NCBI RefSeq assembly: GCF_002269345.1
Contig: NZ_CP022889.1
Span: forward strand, 2,141,001-2,205,000
Source of the DNA: Tsuneonella mangrovi
Lineage (GTDB): Bacteria; Pseudomonadota; Alphaproteobacteria; Sphingomonadales; Sphingomonadaceae
Length of the DNA stretch: 64,000 nt
Direction: 5' to 3'
Shown: in pieces, positions 44,389 to 53,811 of the stretch
Position numbering within the stretch: position 1 is the stretch's first letter
Layout: the number at the start of each line of letters is the position of its first letter
The notes under the pieces: model-generated
The model's input: the letters and a program-made list of their open reading frames with translations, nothing else
What the model was told of the DNA's origin: nothing
Databases searched by the model: none
Position numbers and translations under genes: made by a program

Positions 44389-45006
44389 CTAACCCCGCAG
44401 GCTCTCCAGCCGCTGAAGGTAACGCGCAACGGTATCGATCTCGAGGTTGACTTCCTGTCCCTGCGCCAGTTCGCCCAGCGTCGTCACCTCGGCGGTGTGC
44501 GGGATGATGTTCAGCCCGAAATGCACCGAGCCGTTGGCATGGTCTTCCACCGAATTGACTGTCAGCGAGACCCCGCTGACCGTGATCGATCCCTTGGGCG
44601 CGATGAACGGGGCGAGCTCTCGCGGCGCGATGATCATCACCCGCATCGAATCGCCTTCCGGCTCCCAATGCGCGATGGTGCCGACCGCATCGACATGGCC
44701 GGTCACTATGTGGCCGCCAAGTTCGTCGCCGACCTTTAGTGCCGGTTCGAGATTGAGCCGCTCGCCTACGCGCCACTTGTCGCTTGCGGTGCAGGCGATG
44801 GTTTCCGCCGAAACGTCGACCGCGAACCATGCCTTGCCCGGTTCGCCGCCGCGCTCGACCACCGTCAGGCAGACGCCCGAACAGGCGATCGATGCGCCGA
44901 TGGCGATCTTCGCCGGATCCCACGGGCACGAAATGCGCAGCCGCAGGTCGCCGCGTTGCTCGACGCTTTCGACAGTGCCGATGGCGGTGACGATCCCGGT
45001 GAACAT
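44389..45006 (-). CDS. ribE: Riboflavin synthase, alpha chain
   Basis: A 205-residue enzyme that dismutates two 6,7-dimethyl-8-ribityllumazines to riboflavin. It begins MFTGIVTAIGTVESVE, the invariant family start. Two lumazine-binding repeats follow: SIACSGVCLTVVE with GERLNLEPALKVGDELGGHIVTGHVDAVG split between them, and KGSITVSGVSLTVNSVED. It lies directly downstream of ribD on the same strand. Confidence 0.95.
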   Translation of the reverse strand: MFTGIVTAIGTVESVEQRGDLRLRISCPWDPAKIAIGASIACSGVCLTVVERGGEPGKAWFAVDVSAETIACTASDKWRVGERLNLEPALKVGDELGGHIVTGHVDAVGTIAHWEPEGDSMRVMIIAPRELAPFIAPKGSITVSGVSLTVNSVEDHANGSVHFGLNIIPHTAEVTTLGELAQGQEVNLEIDTVARYLQRLESLRG

Positions 45007-45016
45007 GGCGGCTCCC

Positions 45017-45991
45017 TCAGCTGCTTCGCGTGCGGCGATAGGCGGTGAACGTGTCGCTGCCAAGCTGGCAGGTTTCGCGACGTTGCCAGCGGCCGTGCGC
45101 GGCATCGAGGCTAGCGGGGCCGAGGCTGCCGATTGCACGCAGTCCGTCGCCGATCACGATCGGCGCGCGGTAGAGTTCGATCCGGTCGACCAGGTCGGCA
45201 GACAGGAACGCAGCAGCGGTTTGCGCGCCGCCCTCGACGTAGAGATATTGCACGCCCGACATGTCCCCGATGGCCGCTGGGCTGGCAATCGCCTGCGCGC
45301 CTTCGGGCGCTGCCCCGCGCGTAAGTACCCAGCGCTCGGGGCTGCGGTCCTCGATACCGGGCAGGCGGACGTCGAGCCGGGGCGAATCGCCGCGCCAGGT
45401 TCCGCCGCCGACGAGGATCGCATCGGCCAGCGCGCGGCGCGAATGGACGTGCGCGCGGGCGGCTTCCCCGGTGATCCACTGCGAAGTTCCGTCGGCCAGA
45501 GCGATGCACCCGTCGAGCGACATCGCCAGCTTGAGCGTGACGTGCGGGCGACCGTGTCGCGCACGCATGAGGTATCCCGCGAGGCTCGCTTCAGCCTCGG
45601 GAGACGCGACGGTTTCGGCGTCAATCCCTGCGCTCCGCAGGCGGTCAATTCCTTCGCCGGCTGTGCGCGGGTCGGGATCGGCTACGCCGACCACGATACG
45701 CGCCGGCTGCGCCTCGGCCAGCAGGTCGGCGCAAGCCGGGCCGCGCTCGCTCCGGTGAGCGCACGGTTCGAGGGTGACGTAGACAGTGCTTCCGCGCGCT
45801 GCGTCTCCGGCTGCGGCGAGTGCCATCGCTTCGGCGTGGGGGCGGCCTCCGGCCTGGGTCCAGCCGCGCCCGACCACCGCGCCGCGCTGCACGATAACGC
45901 AGCCGACCGCCGGGTTGGGGCGGCTGAGTGGGCGACCGCGCGCAGCCAGCCGCGCGGCAGCGGCCAGCCATGCGCGGTCAGTTGGCGGCAT
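45017..45991 (-). CDS. ribD: Bifunctional riboflavin deaminase/reductase
   Basis: A 324-residue two-domain enzyme of riboflavin synthesis. The N-terminal deaminase zinc site is GGRPHAEAMAL and LEPCAHRSERGPACADLL. The C-terminal reductase has LKLAMSLDGCIALADGTSQWI, ADAILVGGGTW and the NADPH-binding YVEGGAQTAAAFL. ATG at 45991 overlaps the end of the upstream membrane-protein gene by 14 bases. ribE follows after 10 bases. Confidence 0.93.
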   Translation of the reverse strand: MPPTDRAWLAAAARLAARGRPLSRPNPAVGCVIVQRGAVVGRGWTQAGGRPHAEAMALAAAGDAARGSTVYVTLEPCAHRSERGPACADLLAEAQPARIVVGVADPDPRTAGEGIDRLRSAGIDAETVASPEAEASLAGYLMRARHGRPHVTLKLAMSLDGCIALADGTSQWITGEAARAHVHSRRALADAILVGGGTWRGDSPRLDVRLPGIEDRSPERWVLTRGAAPEGAQAIASPAAIGDMSGVQYLYVEGGAQTAAAFLSADLVDRIELYRAPIVIGDGLRAIGSLGPASLDAAHGRWQRRETCQLGSDTFTAYRRTRSS

Positions 45992-46604
45992 CGGGTGCGG
46001 GCTGTTGCGATGGCATGCCCATTTCCTTGAGCAGTTGTTCGCGCTGCTTTGCCTTCTCCGCATCGACCTTGGCCTGTTCGGCGTCGATCTTCTTCTGCAT
46101 CGCGTCGACATCGACCCCGGTGGCGCGGCCGAGCGCGGCGTAAAGATCCTTGCGGCGCTGTGTTTGCGCGGCTTCCATCGCGTCGATCTTGTCCTGCCGC
46201 TTTTGCGCGGCGATGTTCGATGCTTCGATCTCGGCATCGGTGCGGCCGGGCGCGAAAGTCGAGATCCAGATCACTTCAGGCTTGGGATTGGTGCCGACGA
46301 CATGGAACTTGGCGAACTGCCAGATCATCGTAGCGCTGATTGCCATGGCGAGCAGCAGCACGCCGAGCTTGATGCGGATGCGCGCGAAAATGAACAGCGC
46401 CACCGCAACCGAGGCAAACCCCAGCAGGATCAGCGTTGCGAGAAGATTCGGCCGCTGCGCGTTACCGCTTAGCAGGTAGAACAACGATGCCGTTGTCAGC
46501 GCCGCCCCTGCAAGCATTGGCCAGCGATAGGGGTTGGGCCGTGAGAACTCGGTCCAGAAATCGGCGATGCCGGGGCCGGGATTGAGGTGTTTGAGTACCC
46601 GCAT
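45978..46604 (-). CDS. Membrane protein with C-terminal coiled coil, unknown function
   Basis: A 208-residue protein. Three hydrophobic segments (about 30-50, 57-78 and 84-105) are followed by a polar, strongly helical tail (IEASNIAAQKRQDKIDAMEA and MQKKIDAEQAKVDAEKAKQR) that predicts a cytoplasmic coiled coil. No known family. ATG at 46604 is chosen over TTG 46613. It is the gene before ribD and overlaps it, hence one operon. Confidence 0.7.
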   Translation of the reverse strand: MRVLKHLNPGPGIADFWTEFSRPNPYRWPMLAGAALTTASLFYLLSGNAQRPNLLATLILLGFASVAVALFIFARIRIKLGVLLLAMAISATMIWQFAKFHVVGTNPKPEVIWISTFAPGRTDAEIEASNIAAQKRQDKIDAMEAAQTQRRKDLYAALGRATGVDVDAMQKKIDAEQAKVDAEKAKQREQLLKEMGMPSQQPAPDAAN

Positions 46605-46637
46605 GGGCGGCAAGATAGGGCCTCGGCGCGCCGAGCG

Positions 46638-47360
46638 CTAGCCGAACGTGGCGTAGAGCGTGCGCCCGTGCGCCTTGATCCACCCGTCGGCGGCGGCGAT
46701 GTCGCTATCGAAGATCTCCGCGAGCGCGGCATGGAACGCCGGGCTGTGGTCGAAATGCAGGCAATGCGCGACTTCGTGCGCGACGACCGAGCGGCGCACA
46801 TGGTCGGGTGCCTGCACCAGTCGCCAGTTGATCCGCACGGTGCCGCCGGTCGAACAGCTGCCCCAGCGCCGTCGTGCGCGGCTCAGCGCCAGCTTCGGGG
46901 TCTCGATCCCGGCGCGCTCCGCATAGAACGCCAGGTCATCTTCGAGCAGCCGCAGCGCTTCTCCTTCGAGCCAGCGCTGGAGCCGCGATGCGAGGTTCTC
47001 GAGCGGGCCGCCGATGGTCAGCGTTTGGCCGTCGTGCCGGGCCTTGCGCGGGGCATCGGCGCGCCAGTCGATCGCCAGCGGATTGCCGCGATAGCTGAGC
47101 GTACCACCCGGTTCGGGCGGGCAGCGCTCGGGCACCTTGGCGAGCTGCTGGTTCAGCCATTCGGTGCGGGCATGGACGAACGCGAGCGCCTCCGCAGTCC
47201 GGCACCAACCGGGCAATGTCAGCCGCACGGCGTTGCCGTCAGGCGCGAGCCGCATGGTCAGGCGGCGGGCCCGGCGGTTGCGGGTAATTTCGATCGGCAG
47301 GGTACGACCACCGATCGTGACTTCGGCATCGCTGGGCGCGGCGCGGAGCCAGTCGATCAT
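46638..47360 (-). CDS. YgjP-like (M48/SprT-type) metal-dependent hydrolase
   Basis: A 240-residue protein of the DUF45/YgjP group. It has a beta-rich N-terminal half, then LSRARRRWGSCSTGGTVRIN, the HEVAH zinc motif and a third ligand in FDHSPAFHAAL. The ATG overlaps the upstream YcgN-like gene by 4 bp. Physiological substrates of this family are unclear. Confidence 0.88.
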   Translation of the reverse strand: MIDWLRAAPSDAEVTIGGRTLPIEITRNRRARRLTMRLAPDGNAVRLTLPGWCRTAEALAFVHARTEWLNQQLAKVPERCPPEPGGTLSYRGNPLAIDWRADAPRKARHDGQTLTIGGPLENLASRLQRWLEGEALRLLEDDLAFYAERAGIETPKLALSRARRRWGSCSTGGTVRINWRLVQAPDHVRRSVVAHEVAHCLHFDHSPAFHAALAEIFDSDIAAADGWIKAHGRTLYATFG

Positions 47361-47830
47361 CGCGCAGCCTCTGCTTCGGTATCGGGTTCGCCGTCGAGCC
47401 AGTCCACCACGTGGTGTTCGAGCGGACCGGCTTCGACCTCGCTCACTACGCGTCCTGCAACGCCCGGCCCACGCGTGTGGACTGCATTCCGGTCGCCGCT
47501 CAGCAAGTAGTGCCATCCGGCCAGCGGCCGTCCTTCGGCGCGGCGGCGATAGGCGCACGACACGGGCAGCCAGCCGATCGCGTTGACCAGTTTCGGGGTC
47601 AAGCGCAGGCAATCGGGCACGAACGTGCGGCGATTGCGATAATCGCTGCACCGCGCGGTCTCGATATCGAGCAGCTTGCAGCACACGTTGGTGTGCTCGA
47701 TCGCGCCGGTCGCTTCGTCCTCGAGCTTGTGCAGGCAGCACCGGCCGCAGCCGTCGCACAACGCTTCCCACTCCTCGCGGCTGAGCTCAGCCAGCGGCAG
47801 TTCCCAGAAGCGCTCCCTCAACGCACCCAC
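47357..47830 (-). CDS. YcgN-like (UPF0260) cysteine-cluster protein
   Basis: A 157-residue protein. The N-terminal CDGCGRCCLHKLED and CCKLLDIETARCSDYRNR supply cysteines in the YkgJ/YcgN zinc or Fe-S cluster arrangement. FVPDCLRLTP and LPVSCAYRR complete it. GTG at 47830 overlaps the SCO gene's end by 13 bases. Function is not established. Confidence 0.88.
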   Translation of the reverse strand: MGALRERFWELPLAELSREEWEALCDGCGRCCLHKLEDEATGAIEHTNVCCKLLDIETARCSDYRNRRTFVPDCLRLTPKLVNAIGWLPVSCAYRRRAEGRPLAGWHYLLSGDRNAVHTRGPGVAGRVVSEVEAGPLEHHVVDWLDGEPDTEAEAAR

Positions 47831-48432
47831 TTGGCCAACTCGGCGGCGACGGCATCGGGGCCCTTGTCCGTCGGCAAGGTCGCAATCGGCTTCCCATCCG
47901 GCCCGAACAGGTAAGTGATCCGCGAATGGTTGACGAGGTAGGCGCCGTCGCCTTCGTCCTTGCCCTTCTGGTAGTAGACCTTGAATTCCTTGGCGGTCCT
48001 GGCGATTGCCTCCGCCGATCCGGTCAGCCCAACGATGTCGGGGCTAAACGCGGCGGTGAACTGGCCAATTTTTTCCGGCGTATCGCGGGCAGGGTCGACC
48101 GTGACGAATACCTGCTGGACCTTCTCGCCAAGGTCGGGGTGCTGCTTCTTGAATTCGGCGATGCCCTGTGCAGTGCGCGACACGTCGACAGGGCAGACAT
48201 CGGGGCAGAAAGTGTATCCGAAATAGATCGCGACGAACTTGCCGTGGAAACTCGCCCATGTCCTGCTCTTGCCGTGCTGGTCGGTAAGCGTGAACGGCCC
48301 GCCGATTGCCGCGCCGGCCAACGGTGCGTCGGCGAGCGGTGTCTGCGGAGCGGAATGGCATCCGGCCAATGAGAGGGTAGCGGCGAGGGCGAGCGACATT
48401 ATGATTTTACGCGGCATGGTGCGACGGTTCAT
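47818..48432 (-). CDS. SCO-family copper chaperone/thioredoxin-like lipoprotein
   Basis: A 204-residue protein that helps deliver copper to cytochrome oxidase CuA or senses redox. A lipobox LSLAGC lies near residue 25. FTLTDQHGKSRTWASFHGKFVAIYFGYTFCPDVCP contains the CPDVC copper/thiol pair, written here across its strand. The ligand His is in LVNHSRITYLF. Two in-frame starts exist (48432 and 48417). Confidence 0.92.
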   Translation of the reverse strand: MNRRTMPRKIIMSLALAATLSLAGCHSAPQTPLADAPLAGAAIGGPFTLTDQHGKSRTWASFHGKFVAIYFGYTFCPDVCPVDVSRTAQGIAEFKKQHPDLGEKVQQVFVTVDPARDTPEKIGQFTAAFSPDIVGLTGSAEAIARTAKEFKVYYQKGKDEGDGAYLVNHSRITYLFGPDGKPIATLPTDKGPDAVAAELAKWVR

Positions 48433-48507
48433 GGTCTGCTAACCCGCCCCGAGCAAGGGCATTCGTGCCGATTTCGACGACCGGTTTGCTAACGGAGACA
48501 GGAACCG

Positions 48508-49125
48508 ATGCCACGCGCCATTCTGCGCTACCTGGGACTGATGCTTGCCGCGGCAATGATGCTGGGAGCCAATCCCGCCGCCGCCCAGCGGTTCAGCGAT
48601 GGTTATCTGTTCCTCAAGGCGGTGAAGGACCGCGATGGAAACAAGGCGACGGCGCTGATTCAGGATCCGGGAAGCACCGTGATCAATGCGCGCGACCAGA
48701 TGACCGGCGACAGCGCGCTGTTCATCGTCGTCGAGCGGAAAGATGGCCTGTGGTTGCGCTTCCTGCTCGATCGCGGCGCCGATCCCAACCTTGCGAACTA
48801 CGCCGGTGCAACGCCTTTGACCCGGGCGGTGAACCTGGGCTGGGTCGACGGCGTCGAGCGGCTGGCGAAAGCCGGGGCGCAGGTCAACGTCAACAACGAT
48901 ACCGGCGAGACTCCGCTAATCACTGCCGTGCACCAGCGCGATGTTCCGATGATCAGGGTGCTGCTTCAATACGGGGCGGACGCCGACCGAACCGATAACT
49001 CGGGCCGCTCGGCGCGCGACTATGCCAAGCTGATGGGGGCGTCTGCCGGAATCGAGGACGTGATCGAAACCGCCGAGGCGGCGCGCGGCGGGGCTGCTTC
49101 GAATACTTACGGTCCGGGGCAATGA
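48508..49125 (+). CDS. Exported ankyrin-repeat protein
   Basis: A 205-residue protein. A signal peptide ends in PAAAQ. Four ankyrin repeats span about 30-185, the best being LRFLLDRGADPNLANYAGAT, TPLTRAVNLGWVDGVERLAK and TPLITAVHQRDVPMIRVLLQ. Such proteins mediate protein binding, probably in the periplasm. GGAGACAGGAA precedes the ATG. Its stop overlaps the COQ9-like gene (ATGA). Confidence 0.88.
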   Translation: MPRAILRYLGLMLAAAMMLGANPAAAQRFSDGYLFLKAVKDRDGNKATALIQDPGSTVINARDQMTGDSALFIVVERKDGLWLRFLLDRGADPNLANYAGATPLTRAVNLGWVDGVERLAKAGAQVNVNNDTGETPLITAVHQRDVPMIRVLLQYGADADRTDNSGRSARDYAKLMGASAGIEDVIETAEAARGGAASNTYGPGQ

Positions 49126-49790
49126 CCGACAATTCGCCTGCCGACGACTTCACGCTCGACGAGCTGGCATTGCTGCTGGCCCCCGCGGTTGCCGATGCGG
49201 CAGCGTTCGACGGCTGGAGCGAAGCTGCGATCGAAACTGCGGCCGATGCCTGCAAGGTCGATCGCGACGTGGCGCGGCTGGCGTTCCCGGGCGGCGCGAT
49301 GGACATGATCGCTGCATGGATCGCGACGATCGATGCTTCGATGGAGGCCGCGCTTCCGCCCGAGAAGCTCGGCAAGATGAAGGTCCGCGAGAAAATCGCT
49401 GCGCTCGTCCTCGCACGGCTGGATGCGATTGCCGGCAAGGAAGAATCGCTCCGGCGTGCAATGGCGATCATGGCGATGCCGCAAAGCGCGCTGCGGGCTA
49501 CCCGGCTGGGCTGGAACAGTGCGGACCGGATGTGGCGCATGGCGGGCGATACCGCGACCGACTACAACCACTATACCAAGCGCGCGATCCTCGGGTCGAT
49601 TTACGCTGCGACTCTGGCGGTGTTCGTCAACGACGAAAGCGAAGGCAAGGCGGATACGCGCGCTTTCCTCGACCGGCGAATCGAAGGCGTGATGCGCTTC
49701 GAGAAGGCCAAGGCGCGGCTGCTCAAGGGCGACGACGAGCGGTTCAGTCCGGCGCGGTTTCTCGGGCGCCTGCGCTATCCGGCGAAGTAG
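49122..49790 (+). CDS. COQ9-family ubiquinone biosynthesis accessory protein
   Basis: A 222-residue helical protein of the COQ9/TetR-fold group. It has a TFR-like N-terminal helical domain (FDGWSEAAIETAADAC) and the COQ9 lipid-binding part with SADRMWRMAGDTATDYNHYTKRAILGSIYAAT, read here as two helices. COQ9 binds lipid and supports COQ7 hydroxylase. It is coupled to the ankyrin gene by a 4-bp overlap. Confidence 0.9.
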   Translation: MTDNSPADDFTLDELALLLAPAVADAAAFDGWSEAAIETAADACKVDRDVARLAFPGGAMDMIAAWIATIDASMEAALPPEKLGKMKVREKIAALVLARLDAIAGKEESLRRAMAIMAMPQSALRATRLGWNSADRMWRMAGDTATDYNHYTKRAILGSIYAATLAVFVNDESEGKADTRAFLDRRIEGVMRFEKAKARLLKGDDERFSPARFLGRLRYPAK

Positions 49791-49825
49791 CAATTGCACG
49801 ATGAGCCGCAATTCGACGTTCTTCT

Positions 49826-49848
49826 ATTGATAATCAGTTGCAACTAGC
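49826..49848 (+). promoter_or_regulatory. Possible Fur-type box before feoA
   Basis: TTGATAATCAGTTGCAA is a partial palindrome with a GATAAT half, like Fur sites. It lies 26 bases before the chosen feoA start. The match is weak. Confidence 0.4.
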
Positions 49849-49873
49849 TTCTCGATCTGGCAGCAGCCCGCGC

Positions 49874-50113
49874 GTGACTCTCGAAGACCTCCAGCTTGGC
49901 GAAAAAGCCCGGATCGTATCGGTCGACTGGGGCAGGCTCGCGCCTGAAGAAGGCACGCGGCTGCGGGCATTGGGGATCGACGAAGGCGCGCGAGTCGCGC
50001 TCGCCCATCGCGGGGTTTTCGGCGGGCACGATCCGCTGGCGGTCACCGTCGGGCGCATGACCATCGCGGTGCGCCGCGTTCACGCCGCAGCGATGGAGGT
50101 CGAACCGGCATGA
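49874..50113 (+). CDS. feoA: Ferrous iron transport protein A
   Basis: A 79-residue SH3-like protein that stimulates FeoB. It begins TLEDLQLGEKARIVSV, the usual FeoA start, and has LRALGIDEGARVALAHRG and GRMTIAVRRVHA. GTG at 49874 is preferred over TTG 49838, which would add residues foreign to the family and run over the possible Fur box. The stop overlaps feoB (ATGA). Confidence 0.9.
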   Translation: MTLEDLQLGEKARIVSVDWGRLAPEEGTRLRALGIDEGARVALAHRGVFGGHDPLAVTVGRMTIAVRRVHAAAMEVEPA

Positions 50114-51960
50114 CCGCTCCGCGCACAGCCGCTCTCGTCGGCAACCCCAATTCGGGCAAGAGTGCGCTGTTCAATGCGCTGACCGGTGCGCGCCAGAAGA
50201 TCGCCAATTACCCGGGCGTGACCGTTGAACGGAAGGCCGGGCGGATCGTGCTGCCGAGCGGCGAGCCGGTCGAGCTAATCGACTTGCCCGGCGCCTATTC
50301 GTTCGAGCCGACCAGCCCGGACGAAGAAGTGACCCGCAAAGTCGTCCACGGCGAATTCGAAGCCGAAGCAATGCCTCAAGTGCTGGTGGTGGTGCTCGAC
50401 GCAGCCAACCTCGAGCAGCACCTCGTGTTCGCGCAGGAAGTGATCGCGCTGGGCAGGCCGACGGTCGTCGCGCTCAACATGGTCGACCTCGCCAAGCGCG
50501 ACGGGCTGGTGCTCGATCCGGAGGCCTTGTCGTCCGCGCTCGGCGTGCCGGTGGTGCCGACGGTGGCGGTGCGGCGTCGCGGTATCGCTGAATTGCTCGT
50601 GGCGATTGCCGACGCCGAAGCGCATGTAACCGATGGTGCGCCGCACGCGCAGCCTCACCTGACGTTGCCAGAACGGCGCCTTGCCGCGCACAACATCGCC
50701 CAAGCCGCGATCCTGTCGGAAACCACGCAGCACCGGCTCCACGCAGGGCTCGATAAGGTGCTGCTCCATCCGTGGCTGGGCCCGGTGATCCTGTTCGCAT
50801 TCCTGTTCGTGATGTTCCAGGCGGTGTTCGCGTGGGCGACCCCGTTCGCCGACGCGCTCGACGCGGGGGTGAACCTGCTGTCGGGCTGGGTCGTAGCGAA
50901 TTTCCCTGCCGGGTTCCTGCGCGACCTTGTCACGCAAGGGGTGCTGGCCGGCGTCGGCTCGGTGATCGTGTTCCTGCCGCAGATCGTGATCCTGTTTGCG
51001 TTCATCCTGTCGATGGAAGCAAGCGGCTACATGGCGCGTGCAGCGTTCCTGATGGACCGGCTGATGCAAGGCGTGGGGCTTTCGGGCCGCAGCTTCATCC
51101 CGCTGCTTTCCAGCTTTGCCTGCGCGATCCCCGGGATCATGGCGACCCGTTCGATCGCCGATCCCAAGGATCGCCTGACCACGATCCTGATCGCGCCGAT
51201 GATGACCTGTTCGGCGCGGCTGCCGGTCTATGCGGTGATCATTGCCGCGTTCATTCCGCATCGCACCGTAGGCGCCGGGATCGGATTGCAGGGGCTGGTG
51301 CTGTTTGCGCTCTACGTTTCCGGGATCATCGGTGCGATGGCGGTGGCACTGGTGCTGCGCCGGTCGGTGACCAAGGGCACCGCGAGCGGTTTCATCATGG
51401 AACTGCCGCGCTACCAGATGCCGCACCTCAAGGACCTGGCGATCGGATTGTGGCAGCGGGCGTGGGTGTTCCTGCGCCGCGCGGGCACGATCATCTTCTC
51501 GGTCACCGTTGTGCTGTGGCTGCTGCTCAGCTTCCCCAGGGCCGCGCCGGGCGAGAGCCAGGTCGATGCTTCGATCGCCGGGCACCTGTCGAACGGGCTG
51601 GCAGTGGTGGTGAAGCCGATCGGCTTCAATCGCGAAATCGCGCTGGCACTGATCCCGGCGATGGCGGCGCGCGAAGTGGCGGTCAGCTCGCTCGCGACGA
51701 CTTACGCAGTCGATGCGCCCGACGATGCCCACATGGAGGCGGGACTGGCGACGCAGCTTGCTGCCAAGTGGAGCCTGCCGACCGCGCTCGCGTTTCTTGC
51801 GTGGTTCGTGTTCGCCCCGCAGTGCCTTTCGACCATTGCTGTCGTCCGGCGCGAGACGAATGGGTGGAAATGGCCCTTGTTCATGTTGGCATACCTCTTC
51901 GCGCTTGCTTATGTTTTTGCCGGCCTGACCTTCTGGCTGGCGACAGCGGCGGGCCTCTAG
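50110..51960 (+). CDS. feoB: Ferrous iron transporter FeoB
   Basis: A 616-residue GTPase-permease. The N-terminal G domain has GNPNSGKS (G1, residues 11-18), [10 protein letters not shown] (G3) and NMVDLAKR (G4). About ten membrane helices follow from about residue 220, with [12 protein letters not shown] and [15 protein letters not shown], the conserved gate cysteine region. It is shorter than E. coli FeoB, as is usual in this group. feoC is not present. Confidence 0.96.
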   Translation: MTAPRTAALVGNPNSGKSALFNALTGARQKIANYPGVTVERKAGRIVLPSGEPVELIDLPGAYSFEPTSPDEEVTRKVVHGEFEAEAMPQVLVVVLDAANLEQHLVFAQEVIALGRPTVVALNMVDLAKRDGLVLDPEALSSALGVPVVPTVAVRRRGIAELLVAIADAEAHVTDGAPHAQPHLTLPERRLAAHNIAQAAILSETTQHRLHAGLDKVLLHPWLGPVILFAFLFVMFQAVFAWATPFADALDAGVNLLSGWVVANFPAGFLRDLVTQGVLAGVGSVIVFLPQIVILFAFILSMEASGYMARAAFLMDRLMQGVGLSGRSFIPLLSSFACAIPGIMATRSIADPKDRLTTILIAPMMTCSARLPVYAVIIAAFIPHRTVGAGIGLQGLVLFALYVSGIIGAMAVALVLRRSVTKGTASGFIMELPRYQMPHLKDLAIGLWQRAWVFLRRAGTIIFSVTVVLWLLLSFPRAAPGESQVDASIAGHLSNGLAVVVKPIGFNREIALALIPAMAAREVAVSSLATTYAVDAPDDAHMEAGLATQLAAKWSLPTALAFLAWFVFAPQCLSTIAVVRRETNGWKWPLFMLAYLFALAYVFAGLTFWLATAAGL

Positions 51961-52085
51961 CCGGCTATCGGGCAAAACCCTATTTACGCTGTTGCCGAGC
52001 AGGCCGGCGGGAGCCTACCTGTTCGCGGGAATCACTTATTGGAGCGCGATGGCGCTCGGACTTTAGCGAACGAAGGGATGCGACG

Positions 52086-52607
52086 ATGGCCGGCTCACTC
52101 AACAAGGTAATGCTGATCGGCAACCTCGGCGCGGATCCGGAGATCCGCAGCTTCCAGAACGGCGGCAAAGTCTGCAACCTGCGGATCGCGACCAGCGAGA
52201 CGTGGAAGGATCGCGACGGCCAGCGCCAGGAACGCACCGAATGGCACACCGTGGCGATCTTCTCCGAAGGGCTCGTCAACGTTTGCGAGAACTACCTGCG
52301 GAAGGGCAGCAAGGTCTATGTTGAGGGCCAGCTGCAGACCCGCAAGTGGCAAGACCAGTCGGGCAACGATCGCTATTCGACCGAGATCGTTCTGCGCGGC
52401 TTCAATGGCACGCTGACGATGCTCGACGGTGCGCCGGGTGGCGGCGGCCAGCGCGGCGGCGGTGGCGGCGGCGACTGGAACCGTGGCGGTTCGAGCGGAG
52501 GCTCGGGTGGCGGCGGTGGCGGCTGGAACCAGGGTGGCGGATCGTCAAGTGGCGGTTCGGGCGGCGGCTCGAACTACGACGACCTCGAAGACGATATCCC
52601 GTTCTGA
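52086..52607 (+). CDS. ssb: Single-stranded DNA-binding protein
   Basis: A 173-residue protein. The OB fold starts [19 protein letters not shown], with [10 protein letters not shown] and [16 protein letters not shown] Gly/Ser/Trp-rich linker (about 118-162) leads to the acidic tip DLEDDIPF that recruits replication and repair partners. The linker is unusually glycine-rich. Confidence 0.96.
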   Translation: MAGSLNKVMLIGNLGADPEIRSFQNGGKVCNLRIATSETWKDRDGQRQERTEWHTVAIFSEGLVNVCENYLRKGSKVYVEGQLQTRKWQDQSGNDRYSTEIVLRGFNGTLTMLDGAPGGGGQRGGGGGGDWNRGGSSGGSGGGGGGWNQGGGSSSGGSGGGSNYDDLEDDIPF

Positions 52608-52619
52608 TCTTGCGCGGGG

Positions 52620-53153
52620 TCAGTCCCGCTTCAATCCCTTGAGCAAGTCCGCCAGCGGGCCGTCGCGCGGCTCGTCGTCGGCCTCGATCCCGGCTTCGGC
52701 GCGCGCCGCATCGGCATTCGGCCCTTCGGCATAGGGATCGATCGCGAGCGAGAGACTTTGTGCGACCGCTTCGCCCAAATCGATTGTCTCGCCGTTGAAT
52801 TCGATCTCGTCGAGGTCGTCTTCGTCGAGTTCGACTTCCTCGTCGGGCTGGGCTGCGCTGGCCGTTGGCGGGACGAACCGCACAGTGAAAGGCTCTTCGA
52901 TGCGGACCGGGAAATTGTCGCCCGCCACCGCGCAGGTCTGGACAAGATCGGCGGTGATCGTGCCGATTACGTCCACCGCTGCGCCATCGGGGGCGAAACG
53001 GGCAGTCGCCTCGAGCGAATCGATAGCCGCCACCCCGAATCGTTTGGCCAACGCCGATCGCTCCCCGGCATCGGCCGTGACCGCCATTTCCTCCGGCGGA
53101 TGCGGGCGGACCTTGACCGGTCGGCTGAATTCCGGCGCGGTAGCGTCGTTCAT
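52620..53153 (-). CDS. YceD/DUF177-family protein
   Basis: A 177-residue acidic protein. The DUF177 core is LVQTCAVAGDNFPVRIEEPFTV, shown in part, then a highly acidic EEVELDEDDLDEIEFNGETIDLGEAVAQ region, written here across its motif, and LDPYAEGP-like NADAAR (AIDPYAEGPNADAA). The family affects 23S rRNA or fatty-acid gene expression in other bacteria. It overlaps the bc1 chaperone gene by ATGA. Confidence 0.88.
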   Translation of the reverse strand: MNDATAPEFSRPVKVRPHPPEEMAVTADAGERSALAKRFGVAAIDSLEATARFAPDGAAVDVIGTITADLVQTCAVAGDNFPVRIEEPFTVRFVPPTASAAQPDEEVELDEDDLDEIEFNGETIDLGEAVAQSLSLAIDPYAEGPNADAARAEAGIEADDEPRDGPLADLLKGLKRD

Positions 53154-53665
53154 GCCGCGATCTCGCCTGAGCAGAGCAAATTGGCGGAGGTTCTTTCCAG
53201 CCGTTCGGAAAATGCGCGCAGCCCGTTGGCGATAACCGCCGGATCTGCCCCTTCGCGCAAAGTAACGTTGCGGCGCACGGCATCTGCCAGCGTGGCGTTG
53301 TCACCTGCAAGCCCCGCCTTGTAGGCTGCCATCCGCCCACCGGTCGCGCCCATGAGCTTGCCGATCCGTTTGCCGACGACCACGTCGTTGATCCCGAATT
53401 CGCGCAGTTGCCCGTCCATGTCGTGAACGAACAATTCGGTCAGCAGCGCGGTGTCGGGCACCAGTTCACTGTCTTTTTCCATGTGGATCAGCACCAGCGA
53501 ATAGATCGCGGAGACCATGTCGAACCGGCCCGAGACGGTGTCCTCCGCTCCGCCACTGGTGTACCAGGAGGGGCGGCGCGCTTCGGCGACGATCGCGTTC
53601 CACAGCGGGCGCAGCGCCTCGCGCGGATCGGGCTGGCGGGCGAACAGGCGGGACAGGATGCTCAT
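53150..53665 (-). CDS. CBP3-type ubiquinol-cytochrome c chaperone
   Basis: A 171-residue protein of the Ubiq_cyt_C_chap family: WYTSGGAEDTVSGRFDMVSAIYSLV, in part, then VHDMDGQLREFGINDVVVGKRIGKLMGATGGR, the core motif. Such proteins assist cytochrome b maturation in the bc1 complex. ATG at 53665 gives MSILSRLFAR. It is the first gene of a two-gene unit with the YceD gene and diverges from bamE. Confidence 0.9.
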   Translation of the reverse strand: MSILSRLFARQPDPREALRPLWNAIVAEARRPSWYTSGGAEDTVSGRFDMVSAIYSLVLIHMEKDSELVPDTALLTELFVHDMDGQLREFGINDVVVGKRIGKLMGATGGRMAAYKAGLAGDNATLADAVRRNVTLREGADPAVIANGLRAFSERLERTSANLLCSGEIAA

Positions 53666-53811
53666 CGCGAGCCATTTCGGCGACATTCAGCGGCAATTCA
53701 ACCGTGCTTGTGCACCGCGCGTGATTGCCAGCGCGGGTGCATCGCCCTAAGGCACACTCAAACCAGTTCGCGCGCGGTGATGTGGCGGGCGAAGCGACAA
53801 GAGGGATTTCG

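Noticed and set aside
50275..51975. 566-residue minus-strand frame over feoB
   Set aside because: Highly charged His/Arg/Asp-rich shadow without a domain.
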